The notes: generated by a model not told the origin, from the letters alone. A DNA stretch of 64,000 bases from Asterionellopsis glacialis (GCA_014885115.2 WKLE02000570.1:27345-91344); one strand, 5' to 3'. Shown: positions 11,178 through 23,940, numbered from the stretch's first letter. Program-made: numbers and translations.

Positions 11178-12123
11178 TTTGAAGTATTACAGTAAGACTA
11201 CACTGCTATATTAACAATGCTGATACAAACGGACTCGATGTCGGTCGAGAAAAGAAAGGATGGAAGAGAATAGGCTGCTTCTTGTTACGGAGAACGCTAT
11301 AGACCTCAATGGAGCCAGAGCGAAAGGATAGAGACGATCGAGGGCGCGCTGCAAAACCAGTCCTTGGTTGGGATTATTTTTTGTATGGCACAGCAACATT
11401 CACGTTACAGTAGACTTGTCTTGCTGCGGCCAAAATGGAACTTTGGTATAGTCTCTACGTCAAACAATCGTTCATAGGACTGTTCAGTCAGAAACCCTTC
11501 TGTATTTACTAATACGGCGGGAGACGAGGGAGGGAATCGAGAAGACGGATACTCTCTCGGAAGCACGGTTGGTTTTTCAATCAACGGCGAAGTCGGCTTG
11601 CTGCTCGTTGGTTGCGCACGACGTCTGTCAACCGCCAGATTTTCAACAACCGAAAAAAAATGTAAAGCAAACCCAAAGTCTCCGGGAAGAAGGACAGACG
11701 CTTTTCTCCCGACATACTCTTCTGTCAATCTGTCAACAAGGACACAACAGTCACATTTTTGGGTTTTTAATTTTGTTTTGCGGTTACTAGAGATACTTCT
11801 CTCTCTAGAGAGAGAGTGAATTATTGTACAAAGGGAATACTACTAGATTGAACGAATATGCAAAATTGTTTTACTTCGATTTGACGTAGCAAAAGGTGCG
11901 TGCAATATAGAAAAGAATAAACCATGGTTTGCCCAAGGTGGTGCATTAGGACATTATAAATAGAAATGACAGTAAATCCTATTGTCGGATGTACAGCAGC
12001 TATTGGATTGGAAATGATAGAATTACTAAAAACAATACTACAGTAAAAAAAGGCGTGACATCGTTTGGGTAAAGGGCGGCATCACCATTATTTTAGCGTA
12101 TTTTAGTTAAAAAATAGCACTTT
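11178..12123. other. Intergenic region upstream of Ran and downstream of the CRAL-TRIO gene
   Basis: Presumed Ran promoter at the left. Overlapping short frames on both strands at 11405-11819 show no domain. A TCTCTAGAGAGAGA palindrome-like element occurs at about 11800-11817. No gene is supported. Confidence 0.45.
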
Positions 12124-13611
12124 TTATGATTCATAAGCATGATAGGGCATGGTAGTCATATATTCTCTGCCTTCCGCTTCACTAGCAAAATGAAGATTCT
12201 TTGGGTAGTATGTAGCTTGATCTGGAAAGTACTTACTTAGGCCTCCTAAATAATCTGGGATGTATTCCTTTCCGACCAATGCTTCTAGCATATCCGCCCT
12301 CTGCTGTGGGTTATGAGGCACAAGCTTGATCTTTTCTCGAACTTCTTTACTAATGAGCGGCACAATTAATTTCAATAAAAATTCACCTACTCGAGACATG
12401 TTGACAATCAGTACCATACCCAACCGATCAGGATAGTGGTCCTGCATCATGGTCATCCCATGTTTGATATCTTTTAAACTTGGCATTTTGTTTAGCTGGA
12501 AACCTGATCCGTCTACTACACAATTGTATTTTCCAATCTTATTATTCGATCTCTTTAGATTGTCAGCAATTGCCCTGTCCAACGTATTCAAAAGTGCTCT
12601 ATAGTATGCTTCGGGATCAACCGTCTTGTGATACCCAAGCCGATACCATACTATAGAATGACCCGACTCGTCACCCTCGACACTGGGACTGTATCCATGA
12701 TAATAAATGAACCCATCGGAATTTTCCTTAATAGCAGAGGGTGTTACCATCCACGGCTTGTACTTTTCACGCCATTCGAATGTATGTGCCAAGGCAACTT
12801 CGGCATCACACGTCTGGGAACATAATTTAAAGGGAAATGTCGATTGCATATCGTTGGGATACTTCATAATACGTAGGTACGCTGCCATGAGTCTTCCACC
12901 ATCCATTCCATCCAATCCAGAACCTTGTGCTGGACGCCACCAGCGAGTACTTTTGTCTCCTCCCCAACTTATTGCTTGTACACGTGCATCAAAACTGCCG
13001 CTACCACCATCATTGCCCGTAGTATTCTCCATAATATAGTCTTTGGATTTCTTGGCCAACTTTGTCACCAACTGCAATTGAGATTTGTTCAACTTCCAAT
13101 CATATGCGGTAGAGGCGGATGGATATTCTGACAAGTCTACCGTTGATTTCTTCGTAACAGATGATGACGATTCTTCTCCTCCTGCAGTTGTAGGACATGT
13201 TGTTGTTGGAGGTGATGACTGACGACCAAATATCCATCCATGAATTTCATAAGCTGCACCACAAAGCAATGATGAATCATCTACTTCTTCCGTTACAACA
13301 GGTACAACTACCGGTTGTTCTTTTTCTTTTTTCTTCCAGAATTTTAAAGGATTTCTCTTCTTTTTCTTTTTTTCCTCTTTCGCGGTTGTTGTTGGTGGTG
13401 GTATGCATACAGATGATAAACCTTTTGGCGGACTACATATTTGTGGTGTTACAGCAGCTATGATGACTATCAAGGCGGCTACAACCACTAAACTCACAAC
13501 AACCCCAAACAAAAATTGTTTTATTGATTCTTCTTCTTCATTGTCCTTGTTCTTGGAAGTATAATTATTTTTGGAGTTGTTGCTTTCCTTCACTTTTCCG
13601 TTCGCAGGCAT
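12124..13611 (-). CDS. Membrane-anchored CRAL-TRIO (Sec14-like) protein
   Basis: Start chosen at ATG 13611 (MPANGKVKES); the frame extends upstream only to a TTG. 495 aa, intronless. A short charged N-terminus precedes one membrane helix (QFLFGVVVSLVVVAALIVII), then a Lys-rich, low-complexity linker. The C-terminal ~200 residues match the CRAL-TRIO fold: HYPDRLGMVLIVNMSRVGEF and LIVPLISKEVREKIKLV correspond to the YPErLg...iN...f...v.pfl...t..KI pattern of Sec14 proteins. The probable role is lipid or small hydrophobic ligand transfer at a membrane. The single N-terminal anchor is unusual relative to soluble Sec14. Confidence 0.8.
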   Translation of the reverse strand: MPANGKVKESNNSKNNYTSKNKDNEEEESIKQFLFGVVVSLVVVAALIVIIAAVTPQICSPPKGLSSVCIPPPTTTAKEEKKKKKRNPLKFWKKKEKEQPVVVPVVTEEVDDSSLLCGAAYEIHGWIFGRQSSPPTTTCPTTAGGEESSSSVTKKSTVDLSEYPSASTAYDWKLNKSQLQLVTKLAKKSKDYIMENTTGNDGGSGSFDARVQAISWGGDKSTRWWRPAQGSGLDGMDGGRLMAAYLRIMKYPNDMQSTFPFKLCSQTCDAEVALAHTFEWREKYKPWMVTPSAIKENSDGFIYYHGYSPSVEGDESGHSIVWYRLGYHKTVDPEAYYRALLNTLDRAIADNLKRSNNKIGKYNCVVDGSGFQLNKMPSLKDIKHGMTMMQDHYPDRLGMVLIVNMSRVGEFLLKLIVPLISKEVREKIKLVPHNPQQRADMLEALVGKEYIPDYLGGLSKYFPDQATYYPKNLHFASEAEGREYMTTMPYHAYES

Positions 13612-14427
13612 GGTATTTTCTGTTGGAAACCTCAAAGCAAGAAAATTGATTAGATCAGAACTGATTCAATGGCAATGGTGACGCTAATGATCTCAGATCT
13701 GTTCTCTCTTTCTCTCTCTTTTAGGAGCCTTTCTCAAGCGTCGTCTACTGTAGCGATTCCTTTTCTCTAGATCAAGAATTCTCAAAAAAAGCTCCAGGGG
13801 TTCAGGGTGGGATGTGTGACAAGTGTCAGACAATCTCAGTGTATGAAAACGAATCACGAGATATTGCCTTGTCTCTTGAAGAAAATTTTCTCACAGACAA
13901 ACAACGCGATGCGTTCCACTCTGGGTCTACAGGTTCCATTTCACACTCCGATCAACAGACAGCAAGCAGGGAGAAAACTGACGACGTACGTACTATTTAA
14001 TTCAGTACGTATACTAGTACTATTTAAATAGTACGTACCAGGTAGATTTTAAACAAAGATAGCAATAACAGTAAGAAACTCGGAGAAATGTCTTTTCCAC
14101 TCTAGATTTACATAGTTGGTTTATTATGCAATTTCTTTGGAGATTTGTTTCTTATCTTGTACCAGTACTCGTAGGTTCTACGTGTTAGGCGTACCAGGTA
14201 ACGCGAAAATTCACAACACAGTAAGGACGCAGTGGTACAGCAATACCGTATGCATATTTACTGTTGCGCGATTCGTCTAGTGCGGAAACGATAGAGAGCG
14301 TAACAAAGAACAAAAATCACAACAAGGAATTGATGACACTTTTCCTTTCATTGCTGCTTGTTGCATCTGATCGATCGCGATTTTGAGGCAGAGGAAGTCG
14401 ATCAAACTGAGTAGAGAACAAGACTGA
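13612..14427. other. Divergent intergenic region (CRAL-TRIO / AAAP permease 1)
   Basis: Contains a perfect 15-bp inverted repeat at 13986-14038 (listed separately), CT-rich stretches near 13700 and several GTACC/ACCAGG words at 14030-14200. Two overlapping frames at 13807-14031 have no recognisable domain. Confidence 0.45.
13986..14038. repeat. Perfect 15-bp inverted repeat with 23-bp loop
   Basis: Left arm GTACGTACTATTTAA (13986-14000) and right arm TTAAATAGTACGTAC (14024-14038) are exact reverse complements, so single-stranded DNA or RNA could form a hairpin. The loop repeats the words AGTACGTA and TAGTAC. It lies between divergent genes, so it could be cruciform DNA, a MITE-like remnant or a regulator site; function unknown. 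Confidence 0.75.
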
Positions 14428-15939
14428 ATGGAAGATCACTCGAAGAAGATGCCACCTCAACAAGATACACCATCTGCTGCCAATGAACGCTCATCTTTGC
14501 TTATTGCTCCGTCAGATTCGACAGCGATGGATGAGAGCGACCAACAACAACAGCATAGTCCTCATGTTGGACATGCTTCATTTGTGGAAAATGTTCTGAA
14601 TCAAGCCAAAACATGCATGGGTACTGGAACATTAGCGCTCCCATTTGCAGCACGTCAGGGAGGATTGGTACTTCATTTTTTTGGATTACTAGGTATTGCG
14701 GGATGGAATGTCTACTCAACCGATCGATTGCTACGTGCCCATGAATTGTTACCCAATGCTACCACTGCATCGAAAAGAACTCAACCACCGGAAGGAACCT
14801 CTGAGCTTGGCAAGGTAGCTTTCTACGCTATGGGGAAAAAAGGATTGTACATGTTAGACGTTGCTTTAACATTTCTTTTGTTGGGTATTATTGTAGCCTA
14901 CATCGATGCGATCGTAAGCTTTCTTGGTGGTACACCCGTCACTATTGGATCCCCCAAATTAGATGCCTTATTAGTGGCAGTTATTGTTGCTATATTATCA
15001 AATGTTCCAGATGTAAGAAATATGTATGTCTATGGGTGTGTTTTTCGAAAGGGGGTGTTCTCCTGCCATTTCTTTCTAGCATTTTGTATGATATAATCTT
15101 ATTTGCATTGTTTGTCGCTCCATCTTTTACAGCTTGGTTATCTAGCGAAACTAAGTGCTATGGGGTTATCAATACTGCTTTTAACATATATCACAATTGC
15201 TTTCTACGGTGACTTTTCTGGATTTTCATCGCTCAATTGGTGGCCCCAAAATGGAATGTCAGGTATTAGTCGGTGGTTTGGGTGTAATGTATTTGGCTTT
15301 GGTACAGTGCCGTTCACTTATAATCTACGTGACTCAATGGCAGAACCGCATCGTATGCTGGCATCATCATCTGTTTCCATGGTATTCGTAGCTGTGTCGT
15401 ACATCTTGCTTGGATGTGGTATGTTGCTGCTATATCCGGATGTCGATGGAGATATCCTGCAAGAACTTCCAATATCTGGTTTCCTTCCTACAGCAGTACG
15501 TCTTGCTATGACTGCTGTAGTGCTTGCAACTGCTCCTTTAATTGTTGTGCCTTGTGGAGAATTGTTTGAAGGAATCTTATTCCATAAGGAGGAGGCTTCA
15601 CCGGGTGCTCGGGTTGGTGTCCGATTAAGTATTTGTGTTTTATGTGCAGCTATCAGTCTTTGGGTCCCAGCTTTTGTAGATGTCCTCAGCTTTGTTGGGT
15701 GCTGCTGTGTGGCAGTAGTCAGTTTCCTTGTGCCCCCTCTCCTACATATCTTTCTCACAAGTTTGCAACCAGCTAATGATCTGCCATTGGCAGAAAACGT
15801 TACTACAGAGGATACTTCTCGACCACGTATGCTTGATTTAAGTCGAATTTTATGGACTGACGTTGCTATGTTAGGCTGGGGTATTGTTGCCACTGTCATC
15901 AGCACAACTTACACCTTCCGAATAGAACTTCATGGCTAA
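14428..15939 (+). CDS. AAAP-family amino-acid permease 1 (tandem paralogue)
   Basis: Two exons: 14428-15012 and 15133-15939 (intron 120 bp, GTAAGA...TTACAG, phase 0), 463 aa. A hydrophilic N-tail is followed by NQAKTCMGTGTLALPFAARQ, the conserved first-helix signature of the amino acid/auxin permease family (SLC32/36/38). Further hydrophobic helices run to the C-terminus, giving the ~10-11 expected. Such carriers move neutral amino acids across plasma or vacuolar membranes, usually proton- or Na-coupled. Substrate unknown. It lies head-to-tail with a close paralogue at 16422, sharing the intron position after SNVPD. Confidence 0.88.
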
Positions 15940-16421
15940 ATAAAGAACAAATTGAATCTTCGCTACTAGTCTATGATCATAATTTCAAATTGAAATCTGT
16001 GTTCAGTACTGCGTTTCCATCTAATTATTGCTTGCCAGAAAGTTGTGGTATTTAGTTTCTGTAGTCTGACCTACGGTACGAGATCGTAGGTCTAGTCCTA
16101 CAGTACGGTTTCTACCTTCTGACCTGTGTGCATGATTGATTCTGCTCCTCTTCCGTTCGGAGAGGCGTCTGCACTTTTCCCGTTATCAACACATTTTTCG
16201 TTCGTCATTCGGCCTTTTTTCACCCACCCAGCAAAAAGAAAACTCAAATGAGAGAAAAACTTGAACAGAGAACTTTAGACAATATCCCACTCACTGGTTG
16301 TTTTGTGGTTCATTGAAGAAAACCCGTCAATAGTCCATTGTTTCTCTTCACACCACAGCGCTTTTTCCTAAAGTTGTGCAGGACCTCCTTTTCAAAAAAA
16401 TAAAAAACGAATCAGTCAATT
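15940..16421. other. Spacer between tandem AAAP genes
   Basis: About 480 bp containing the 3' region of permease 1 and the promoter of permease 2. A repeat of CTACGGTACGAGATCGTAGG-like words occurs around 16070-16110. No gene seen. Confidence 0.45.
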
Positions 16422-17967
16422 ATGTCTCAGGATCAAGAAGTCCCACCGGACGAGACAACCCCTCTTTCACTAGCACAATCCGAATCACTGCCTTTGTCTG
16501 AAGACGAAGTTTTGGAACAAAATGGTAGTGCAACGTTTGCCGAGAATATCATTAACACAGCAAAAACATGCATTGGAACTGGGGCACTGGCTCTACCATT
16601 TGCTGCCAGGCAAGGAGGAATCATAGTCAATTGCGTTGGTTTAGTTGGAATCGCATGTTGGAACCTCTATTCTATCAAACTACTTCTGAATTGTCTTGAT
16701 TTATTGCCTCATCCAAATTTATCGAAAGAGAAAAGGGACCAACCACCTGATGGGACATCTACACTTGGTAAGGTAGCTTTCCAAGCCTTGGGGCGTGCTG
16801 GACTGCACACTGTGGATATTACTATGCTGCTGTTACTCTTGGGCATCATCATAGCCTATATTTCTGCTAGTATCAGCTTCCTAAATGATACACCTCTCAC
16901 AGTTGGCAATTGGAATGGCTTAGTTGTTGCAATTATTATCGGTCTTTTTTCTAATGTCCCGGATGTAAGTGTTTGCGGAGGCTACATTATCTACTTTGGA
17001 ATGCAATCATTCCATCTGGCTCTCACTTCATTTTGCATCTTTGTCTTTTCTCGTTTGCTTCTTCTGAAGATGGGTTACCTTGCAAAATTATCTGCAATGG
17101 GCTTAACGACATTGTTTGTATCTTTCGTAGTGATTGCTTGTTATGGTGACTTTTCTGGCTTTTCACTGAATCTGTGGCCACTGGATGGGCTGTCAGGTGT
17201 TAGTCATTGGTTCGGCTGCACTGTCTTCAGTTTCGGTACTGTACCTTTGACATATAATCTACGGGTAGGTCCCATACTAGTATATTCATTTGGTTGCGTG
17301 TACTGATTCTCATGCAAGTGCTAATGATCTTTCTTCTTTTCCTCGTTTCGAATCATTAAAGGATTCCATGCTTGAACCGCGACGAATGATGTCCTCGACG
17401 TCGATTGCTTTTGGACTGGTTACTGTTTCTTACTTATTACTAGGAAGTGGCATGTTGCTTCTGTATCCTGATGTCGAAGGAGACGTCTTGAAAGAGCTTC
17501 CTTCAGTTGGTCATGTACCAACGGCAATTCGTCTTGCTATGACGCTCGTTGTTCTTGCGACTGCTCCACTATTGGTTGTTCCGTGTGGGGAAGTGGTTGA
17601 GGGTAAACTGTTTCACGGCAGTGCAACGCCCAGTGCTCGCGTCGGAATTCGATTGGCAATTTGTATTGCGTGTACCGTCGTTGGTATAGGTGTTCCAGGG
17701 TTTGTTGAAGTTCTGAGCTTTGTAGGGTGTTGTTGCGTAGCCGTTGTGAGTTTTGTTGTGCCACCTTTGCTGCATATCTTGTTATCATGGCAGAGACAGA
17801 GCAATTATGCGGAACTTCCAGTAACAAAAGGTATCACAACAGGTACCATGTATATTCGTGAAGCCTGCTCACAGAACTGGCTATGGATAGATAGTGTCAT
17901 GCTTCTTTGGGGTGTCACTGCTAGTTTTATCAGCACCATGTACACATTCAGAACATCTTACCAATAG
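16422..17967 (+). CDS. AAAP-family amino-acid permease 2 (tandem paralogue)
   Basis: Three exons: 16422-16964, 17070-17264, 17362-17967 (introns 105 and 97 bp, both phase 0), 447 aa. Start MSQDQEVPPD. NTAKTCIGTGALALPFAARQ matches the family signature and permease 1. The first intron sits at the same place as in permease 1 (after SNVPD, before the GYLAKLSAMG helix). The second intron, between TYNLR and DSMLEPRRMM, has no counterpart in permease 1, where NLRDSMAEPHRM is continuous. Function is as for permease 1. Divergence is moderate, so the duplication is not very recent. Confidence 0.88.
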
Positions 17968-18365
17968 ACGAAAGTTACCAAAAGGTGAGAGAAACGTGGC
18001 TGTCCTCTACTGTTGGATTACGTTTCAACAGATGGTGGTATTCACAGATGTAATAACCGTCTTATATTTGCTAAAAATAAATGCTAAAAATAACGAATGA
18101 AGTAAAAAACTGCACTATCACCATATCAACCACAGAAGTGCTTATCTATAGTCTTGTCAAAATATCAAGAGAAAATTTCGATTTTAATGTACAGCAATTG
18201 TTTTCTATTCTGTATCTAGTTAGTATTTGTCAAATAGTATAGTGGAAAGATCCTATCCCTTACAGTAAGCACGCAGTGATTATTAAAAAATCTTTCTACC
18301 GTGCCGTAGGACAGACCAAAAGCCACTCAGGAATTGTGTTGGATCTCAAATTTAAATCCAAACCA
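17968..18365. other. Convergent 3' intergenic region
   Basis: Between the stops of permease 2 and the acetyltransferase. AT-rich, with AATAAA at about 18076; nothing else recognised. Confidence 0.45.
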
Positions 18366-21300
18366 TTAGCCGGAATTCATACTCATGCGCATTCTATTCA
18401 TTTCCTGTCGACGCCTATCATCCATCGCCTGTTGTTGCTTCGCCAATTGACGTATTCTTTCACGAATTGCCATACACTGGGGAACCGGGCAGACTGTATC
18501 CTTACACTTTTGCGCATGGATACGTAGCAAAGTCCAGATGCGTTTACAAATTTTGCAGCCACCAGAAGCTCTGACCTTGCACACACGACCGTGATTGAGG
18601 TAAGATTTCATCTTCGCACAATTCGAAGAGGTACAGGATGGATCGTTGCAGCGAGCTGCGTGCTCAATCAATTGTATATGCAACAGTAAGTTCCTCTGGC
18701 GTTCCTTTCGTTGAGCCTCTGTCAAACCACTTTTATTTCCAGCCTGTGGATCTTCGTTATTATTAGTTTCGACAGGGATAGCCTGGAGCTTATGCGAGCA
18801 TGCGCCTCTATTCGCGTTCGGATTCTTGTAACAATCCTCGCATAAATCGTAGTCAGGGCAGGTATTGCAATGATAACGATTCCCAGTCAAGATCTCACGA
18901 GCACAGGAGACACACTGTTGTACAAATTTTGGTGCATCTCTGTTATGCAAGTGCCACAGTACCATCATCGAAGTGTGCTTTGCTCTTCTTAATTCATCGA
19001 ACTGATAATGGTTACCGCGACAAAGGTTGAGGAAGGCTTGACGATTGTTAAAAAACTCGCAATCCATTTCTTCCGCATCATCATCGATCAACTTAATACG
19101 TTGACCATTTGAGTCTTTCAAATTCTTCATATCTGTGACTTTTAGACAACTGATGCCACGAATGTTGCCCGATGCATCTCGTTTCTTTGAAGAGTTCTTC
19201 TTTTCAGCAGCTTCTTCCCTGTACTTCACAATTTCTTCAGGCACAACCATATCTTCAGACTTAGCATCTTTATGATTCAAGTATGCTACGATGAAACTTT
19301 CCTTCATAGGTTGAATCGTTTCGCCCATTTTGATCATTACTTGGTCTCTACCCCCTTCTTCTATGCTTTTGTGCTCGAAAATTCCACTTGCGGCAAGGGC
19401 ATCTTCATCAAGGCCTGTAGCACGGGTGCCTCGGTTATTCTTTGCTTTGCTCTGTTTTTTCTTCTTCTTACCACCCGTTCCACCGGCTTTCTTTCCATTC
19501 CCTTCCTTTAGATCTTTGATAATATTTTCCGCTTCGCCGGGAAAGTAATCTCCCTCGAGATAAGGAACAGCTGTTGCATCAAGCTTGTAATTACTAAAGT
19601 AAAGATCATACATATTAGTAACTTTTCCAGCGATGTTTCGCTTTTGGCATTCAGTAAGCATGTCAATATACCACTGCTTCAATCTAGCATCACGAGGAGT
19701 TTTCTGATCTTCTGGCTTTGCGTAGAAGATATAATCGTCCCCCTTCAACGGAGGACACGCCCAGATATGTGCAGTAACATAACCTTTCTGTCTAACATAG
19801 TCCAGGTAGGCGATGAGGATCTCGTGGTAGACAGTTGTTCGCAGTTTCCTTGGTCTCATAAAATGGACACTATCAAGGTATGAAATGTACACACAGCGAT
19901 TATTTGGAGCGGGATTGTCCTCACCGTGCTCATAAACATATAAAGCAAACAGAACTACATCAACTCCGTCTAGGTTCTGAAATACCACAAGGCACTTGCA
20001 TCGAAATCCGAATTCGTCTGGATAATTCTTAAAAGCGTAACGTGCCTTCATAAGCTCTCGCACTTCGTGCTTGCGATCAGTAGATGTCACCTGACGTATA
20101 GTGATACGTCCACCTTTATCAACCGTCTTCATGGCTTCTTCGACGGGTATTTTCTATAATAGAACGGAGTGATAAACAAAAAATGAGAATCGATGTAAAT
20201 ACTATCTATCAACACCAGAAATAAATACATGTACGATCTTACCTCAGCTGCTGCTTTCTCTTCAGCCAACTCTCTTCTCTTTTCGGCAACCTTATTCTTG
20301 ACATGCTTTTCCAACCATTCGGACAGTATTGTGCGCGGCAAATCCTCAGCTCCTGCAGGTTTCGGTTCCGGTTTGTCACCCTTGAGCTTTTTCCGGTTTT
20401 CTAGTAAACATTTTGGACAATGATATTTACTGTGGTGTTCTTTGTTTTGTCGTGTGTTGAATAGCCCACAAATTTGATGAATCCATTTTTCACAAGAGTC
20501 GCACTGCACCCAACTCTCTTCGTGGGATTCGTCATTCTTCTTCTTCGTCAGATCGGCCTTCTGAACTGATAAATCAATAGACAATTCAATAGGTATCGAT
20601 CCATCGAGCTCGTTATAACATGTGTTACACCAGAAATATTGCCCATTTCCACCGACATAAAAATGGCTATTGCGCCGAATACGTTTACTGGCACAATTCA
20701 TACCATTGCAAAAGTAAACAGGGGGTTCAAACAGAAGCTTTTCGCAACCACACAAGGTACAAGCGCGGTCATTTTGCCTGCGCTCACGATCCTCATTTTC
20801 CAGTTGCAGCACAAGCTTCTTGTAATCAACAGCGAACTTTTCTTTCAGCTCTTTGGCCATATCGTGTACCACTGAACCCTCTTCGTTGTATGTCATGGCA
20901 TTCTCAAATGTCAGTCGTACATCAGCTTCGAACTCTTCAATAAAATGGTAAGAACCATTCTCAATCCTTTTATTCACAGTTCCTAGATCCATTGGTTTCT
21001 TGATAATCACAAAGTAGTCCGGTAGTCCTAACTCTACAGGATCGACTGGTGTGTTGAACACCCATCCGTGCTGATGCTGTTGAAGGCCCTTGAGCACCTC
21101 GAGACATTTCGACTTGAGTTTAGCAGGGGGTAGTTGAAGCTTTCGGTCAAGAGATGCGACATGTTTCTCGATCTGTTCCACGGTGAAGCTGTTGATGAGG
21201 GAGTGATCCTCATTCTGCTTTGTGGCCTTTTTCCCTGATGGCGCATTCGCACTACTTGATACAACCTTCGTCGCTGGTTTACTTTCCTTAGCTGTTTTGC

Positions 21301-23940
21301 TTTTGACCGGCATTGAAGAACTGGAGGGGGTAATACTAGGTGGGATACTTGGCGTATGCTCCACCTTCGCCTTCTTCAAAACTGGCTGAAACTGCGAACT
21401 GCTCGTCGGTGAAGTGCTAGAAGCTCTTGCTCCATGCCCACTCGAGAGCTGATTCGAGGCACTACTGCTACGGCCACTGCTGCTGGTTGGTTCATTCGGA
21501 AAAGGGATAGAGCTTGAAGCAACCGGTACTTGTTGTTGCTGTTGTTGCTGCTGTTGCTTTTGCTTTTGGCGTTCTTTTTCGTGTGTCTTCCTAATAGTAT
21601 CTCGGACAGGCCCACAAGCAGGACAACGGGCATCCTTACAACGGCGGTAGTGGCTTAGGACATATCTACTGCTCATGCAGTGTTGCACGGTGCACTGTTG
21701 ATTCTTACAATGGGCAATGTGCTCCCAAAGTTTCTTCATGCTGGCGCAATGCGGAGTTACGGGACATTTGCCACTTTCATACTGACATTTCGACGCATGG
21801 CGAAGAAGAAGCAGACGCTGCTGCTTGTGCCTCACTCTTTGCCACTCCGAGTCGTTCCGTCTTTGACCACCGCTACTTGCACCTGAACCATTCGGGGGCA
21901 TTGATGATGATGATATCGACAACTCGCTTGAGTCACCCAAGTTAGACGCGAATGGATCTGAGCTCGACGGGGCCGGAGCTGATGTAGAAGGCGGTTTGTA
22001 AAGAGGCTGCACTTGCTGCGAACTGCTCTGTGACATGGAGCTAGATTCATTTCTGTTGGAATGATAAGGAGGCATCGAAGATGTAAAATTCTGACCAGAC
22101 GCTGGGGGAGGCATGGAGGAATGAGACTGCGGTTGCCTTGGTGGCTGTTGGAAAGAACCTGGAACAGAGGATGAAGACGAAAAAGAGCCCCCAGGAACGT
22201 TGTTGTTCATCATTTCAATTGGTGGTGGGGGTGCCTGCGAATTTTGCACCGGTGGCGTTGATGAAATGGACCGAGGATCTGCAGAGAAACTCATCATGCT
22301 GTGGCCGCCACTACTACTGCTAGGTCTCAGTGATTGCTGATCTTGTGCATTAATCATTCCTCTACTTTGTGAAGAGCTTGACGACGACTTTGAAGTCTGG
22401 CCCTTTCGCACAGTCTCACGAACAGGTCCACATGCAGGACAAGCTCTATCCTTACATTTGCGATAATGACTAAGAATAGCTCGGGATGAAAAGCAGTGGT
22501 GGACACGACAGTTATTGTCCTTACATCCCTCCATGTGCCGCCATAACTTTTTCATATCAGCGCAGTGTGGAGTTACTGTACACTTGCCGTCCTCGTGCGG
22601 ACATTTAGCAGAGTGGTGCAACAGAAGTAGTCGCTGCTGCTTGTGTCTAATCCGTGTTTTCCAGTCAGGATCATTCCGATTCTGTCCAGGCGGTGATAAA
22701 CTTGAACCACCTCCTTGGCCCGAAGATGACCTACCAGATGACCCATTTGCGAAATCTCTTGAGGACGAAGATCCTGGCCGTGAAGATGACCCGTAATTTG
22801 ACGAGCTTGTTCCTCCCAAACTAGGATTAATTTCATCCATATTCACTACATGCCTATGAGACTGAGGTTGTTGCGACGTGGACATTGTTGTATTCGAATG
22901 CCTGTGAGTTGACGCAGAACTGGCAGAACCAGACCTCATCATGTCCCGAGACTGACTGCTGCTTCTCATTCCGTTAGGATATTGTCTGTCTGACCTTGAA
23001 TCAGGTCTCCCCCCCTGTTGATCTTTAGCTTTCTTTGAAACTTCAATGGCAATGGCTTGCAGCCGATGCTTCAGTGTGTTCATGTCAGCATATGCCTCAA
23101 AAGATCTCGCGTTTCGGTACAGAGAAACTTCAAGTTGTTTTGCCATTTGAGGAAGTTTACTTAACCATTCTGGAGATCCATTCTTATCTTTTTTCAGCAT
23201 TTTTACACTATATCATTCAAACCATAATAATCACAAATTTTAAGTCAGGAACAAACTCAATCGGATTAAATCAATCAGATTAAACATTGTGCAAATTTTC
23301 GGATAACTTACATGTGTTGTATCATTTCCCTGCGATGAGGCATATCTTTGTCACTTTGCCAATTTCCATTTAACCCCGTCGTTGGTATGTACTGTTGCTG
23401 TGGATGCCGATCCGACTGTTGAATTTGACCCGTCGGCATAGATGAAGAATTCCTGCTCGATGACATACCCATATTGTGTTGCGGTTGTTGCTGATGCTGT
23501 GGTGGATGCGACTGATAAGACCCGTGCCCCTGTGAGCCTGACCGGTGCATTTGATGCATGGAATTGTGGTGTTGTTGCGGCGGCGGCGGCTGCTGTGGTT
23601 GTTGTTGGTGAGCCGGAGAGTGCATGGGGTGCCCATAAGATGATTGCGACGGACCAGCATGGTGCCCTGTGCCCGGTGGAGGGACATTTGAAAAGCTATT
23701 TGATCTTGAACTAGGCGATTGTGGAGGTATTGAAAATGAACCATTTGGAGCCATCCCTGAAGAATGACGCATGTTGCCATTCGGATTAAAAGGAGGACCA
23801 CCCATTGGTTGATGATGGTGATTTCCCATCGACGGTGATGGAGCTGAGCCATGGGGCATGGGTCCCCGCTGCATTGGGGGGCCGCCGGACTGAGATGGCT
23901 GCTGCTGAGTTGCCGCTGAGTTTTCAAAAGGGGCCATCAT
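18366..23940 (-). CDS. p300/CBP-type histone acetyltransferase (KAT3)
   Basis: Three exons on the minus strand: 23940-23312, 23207-20243, 20153-18366 (introns 104 and 89 bp; donors GTAAGT and GTAAGA, acceptor TATAG in both), 1793 aa. Order: Gln/Pro/Met-rich N-tail; KIX-like helices (~223-272); two successive TAZ zinc fingers (~392-479 and ~664-752), each starting [10 protein letters not shown]; bromodomain (~907-1012, with [10 protein letters not shown] and AMTYNE); PHD-like Cys-rich region (~1026-1135); KAT11 acetyltransferase domain (from ~1211, with [20 protein letters not shown]); ZZ finger (~1610-1655, [14 protein letters not shown]); C-terminal TAZ (~1675-1775). It acetylates histones and binds transcription factors in the nucleus. 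The architecture combines animal features (KIX, bromodomain) with an extra N-terminal TAZ copy. A CRE palindrome lies ~300 bp upstream. Confidence 0.93.

Noticed and set aside
15318..15905. 195-codon minus-strand frame opposite AAAP permease 1
   Set aside because: Antisense shadow of a clearly conserved transporter exon.
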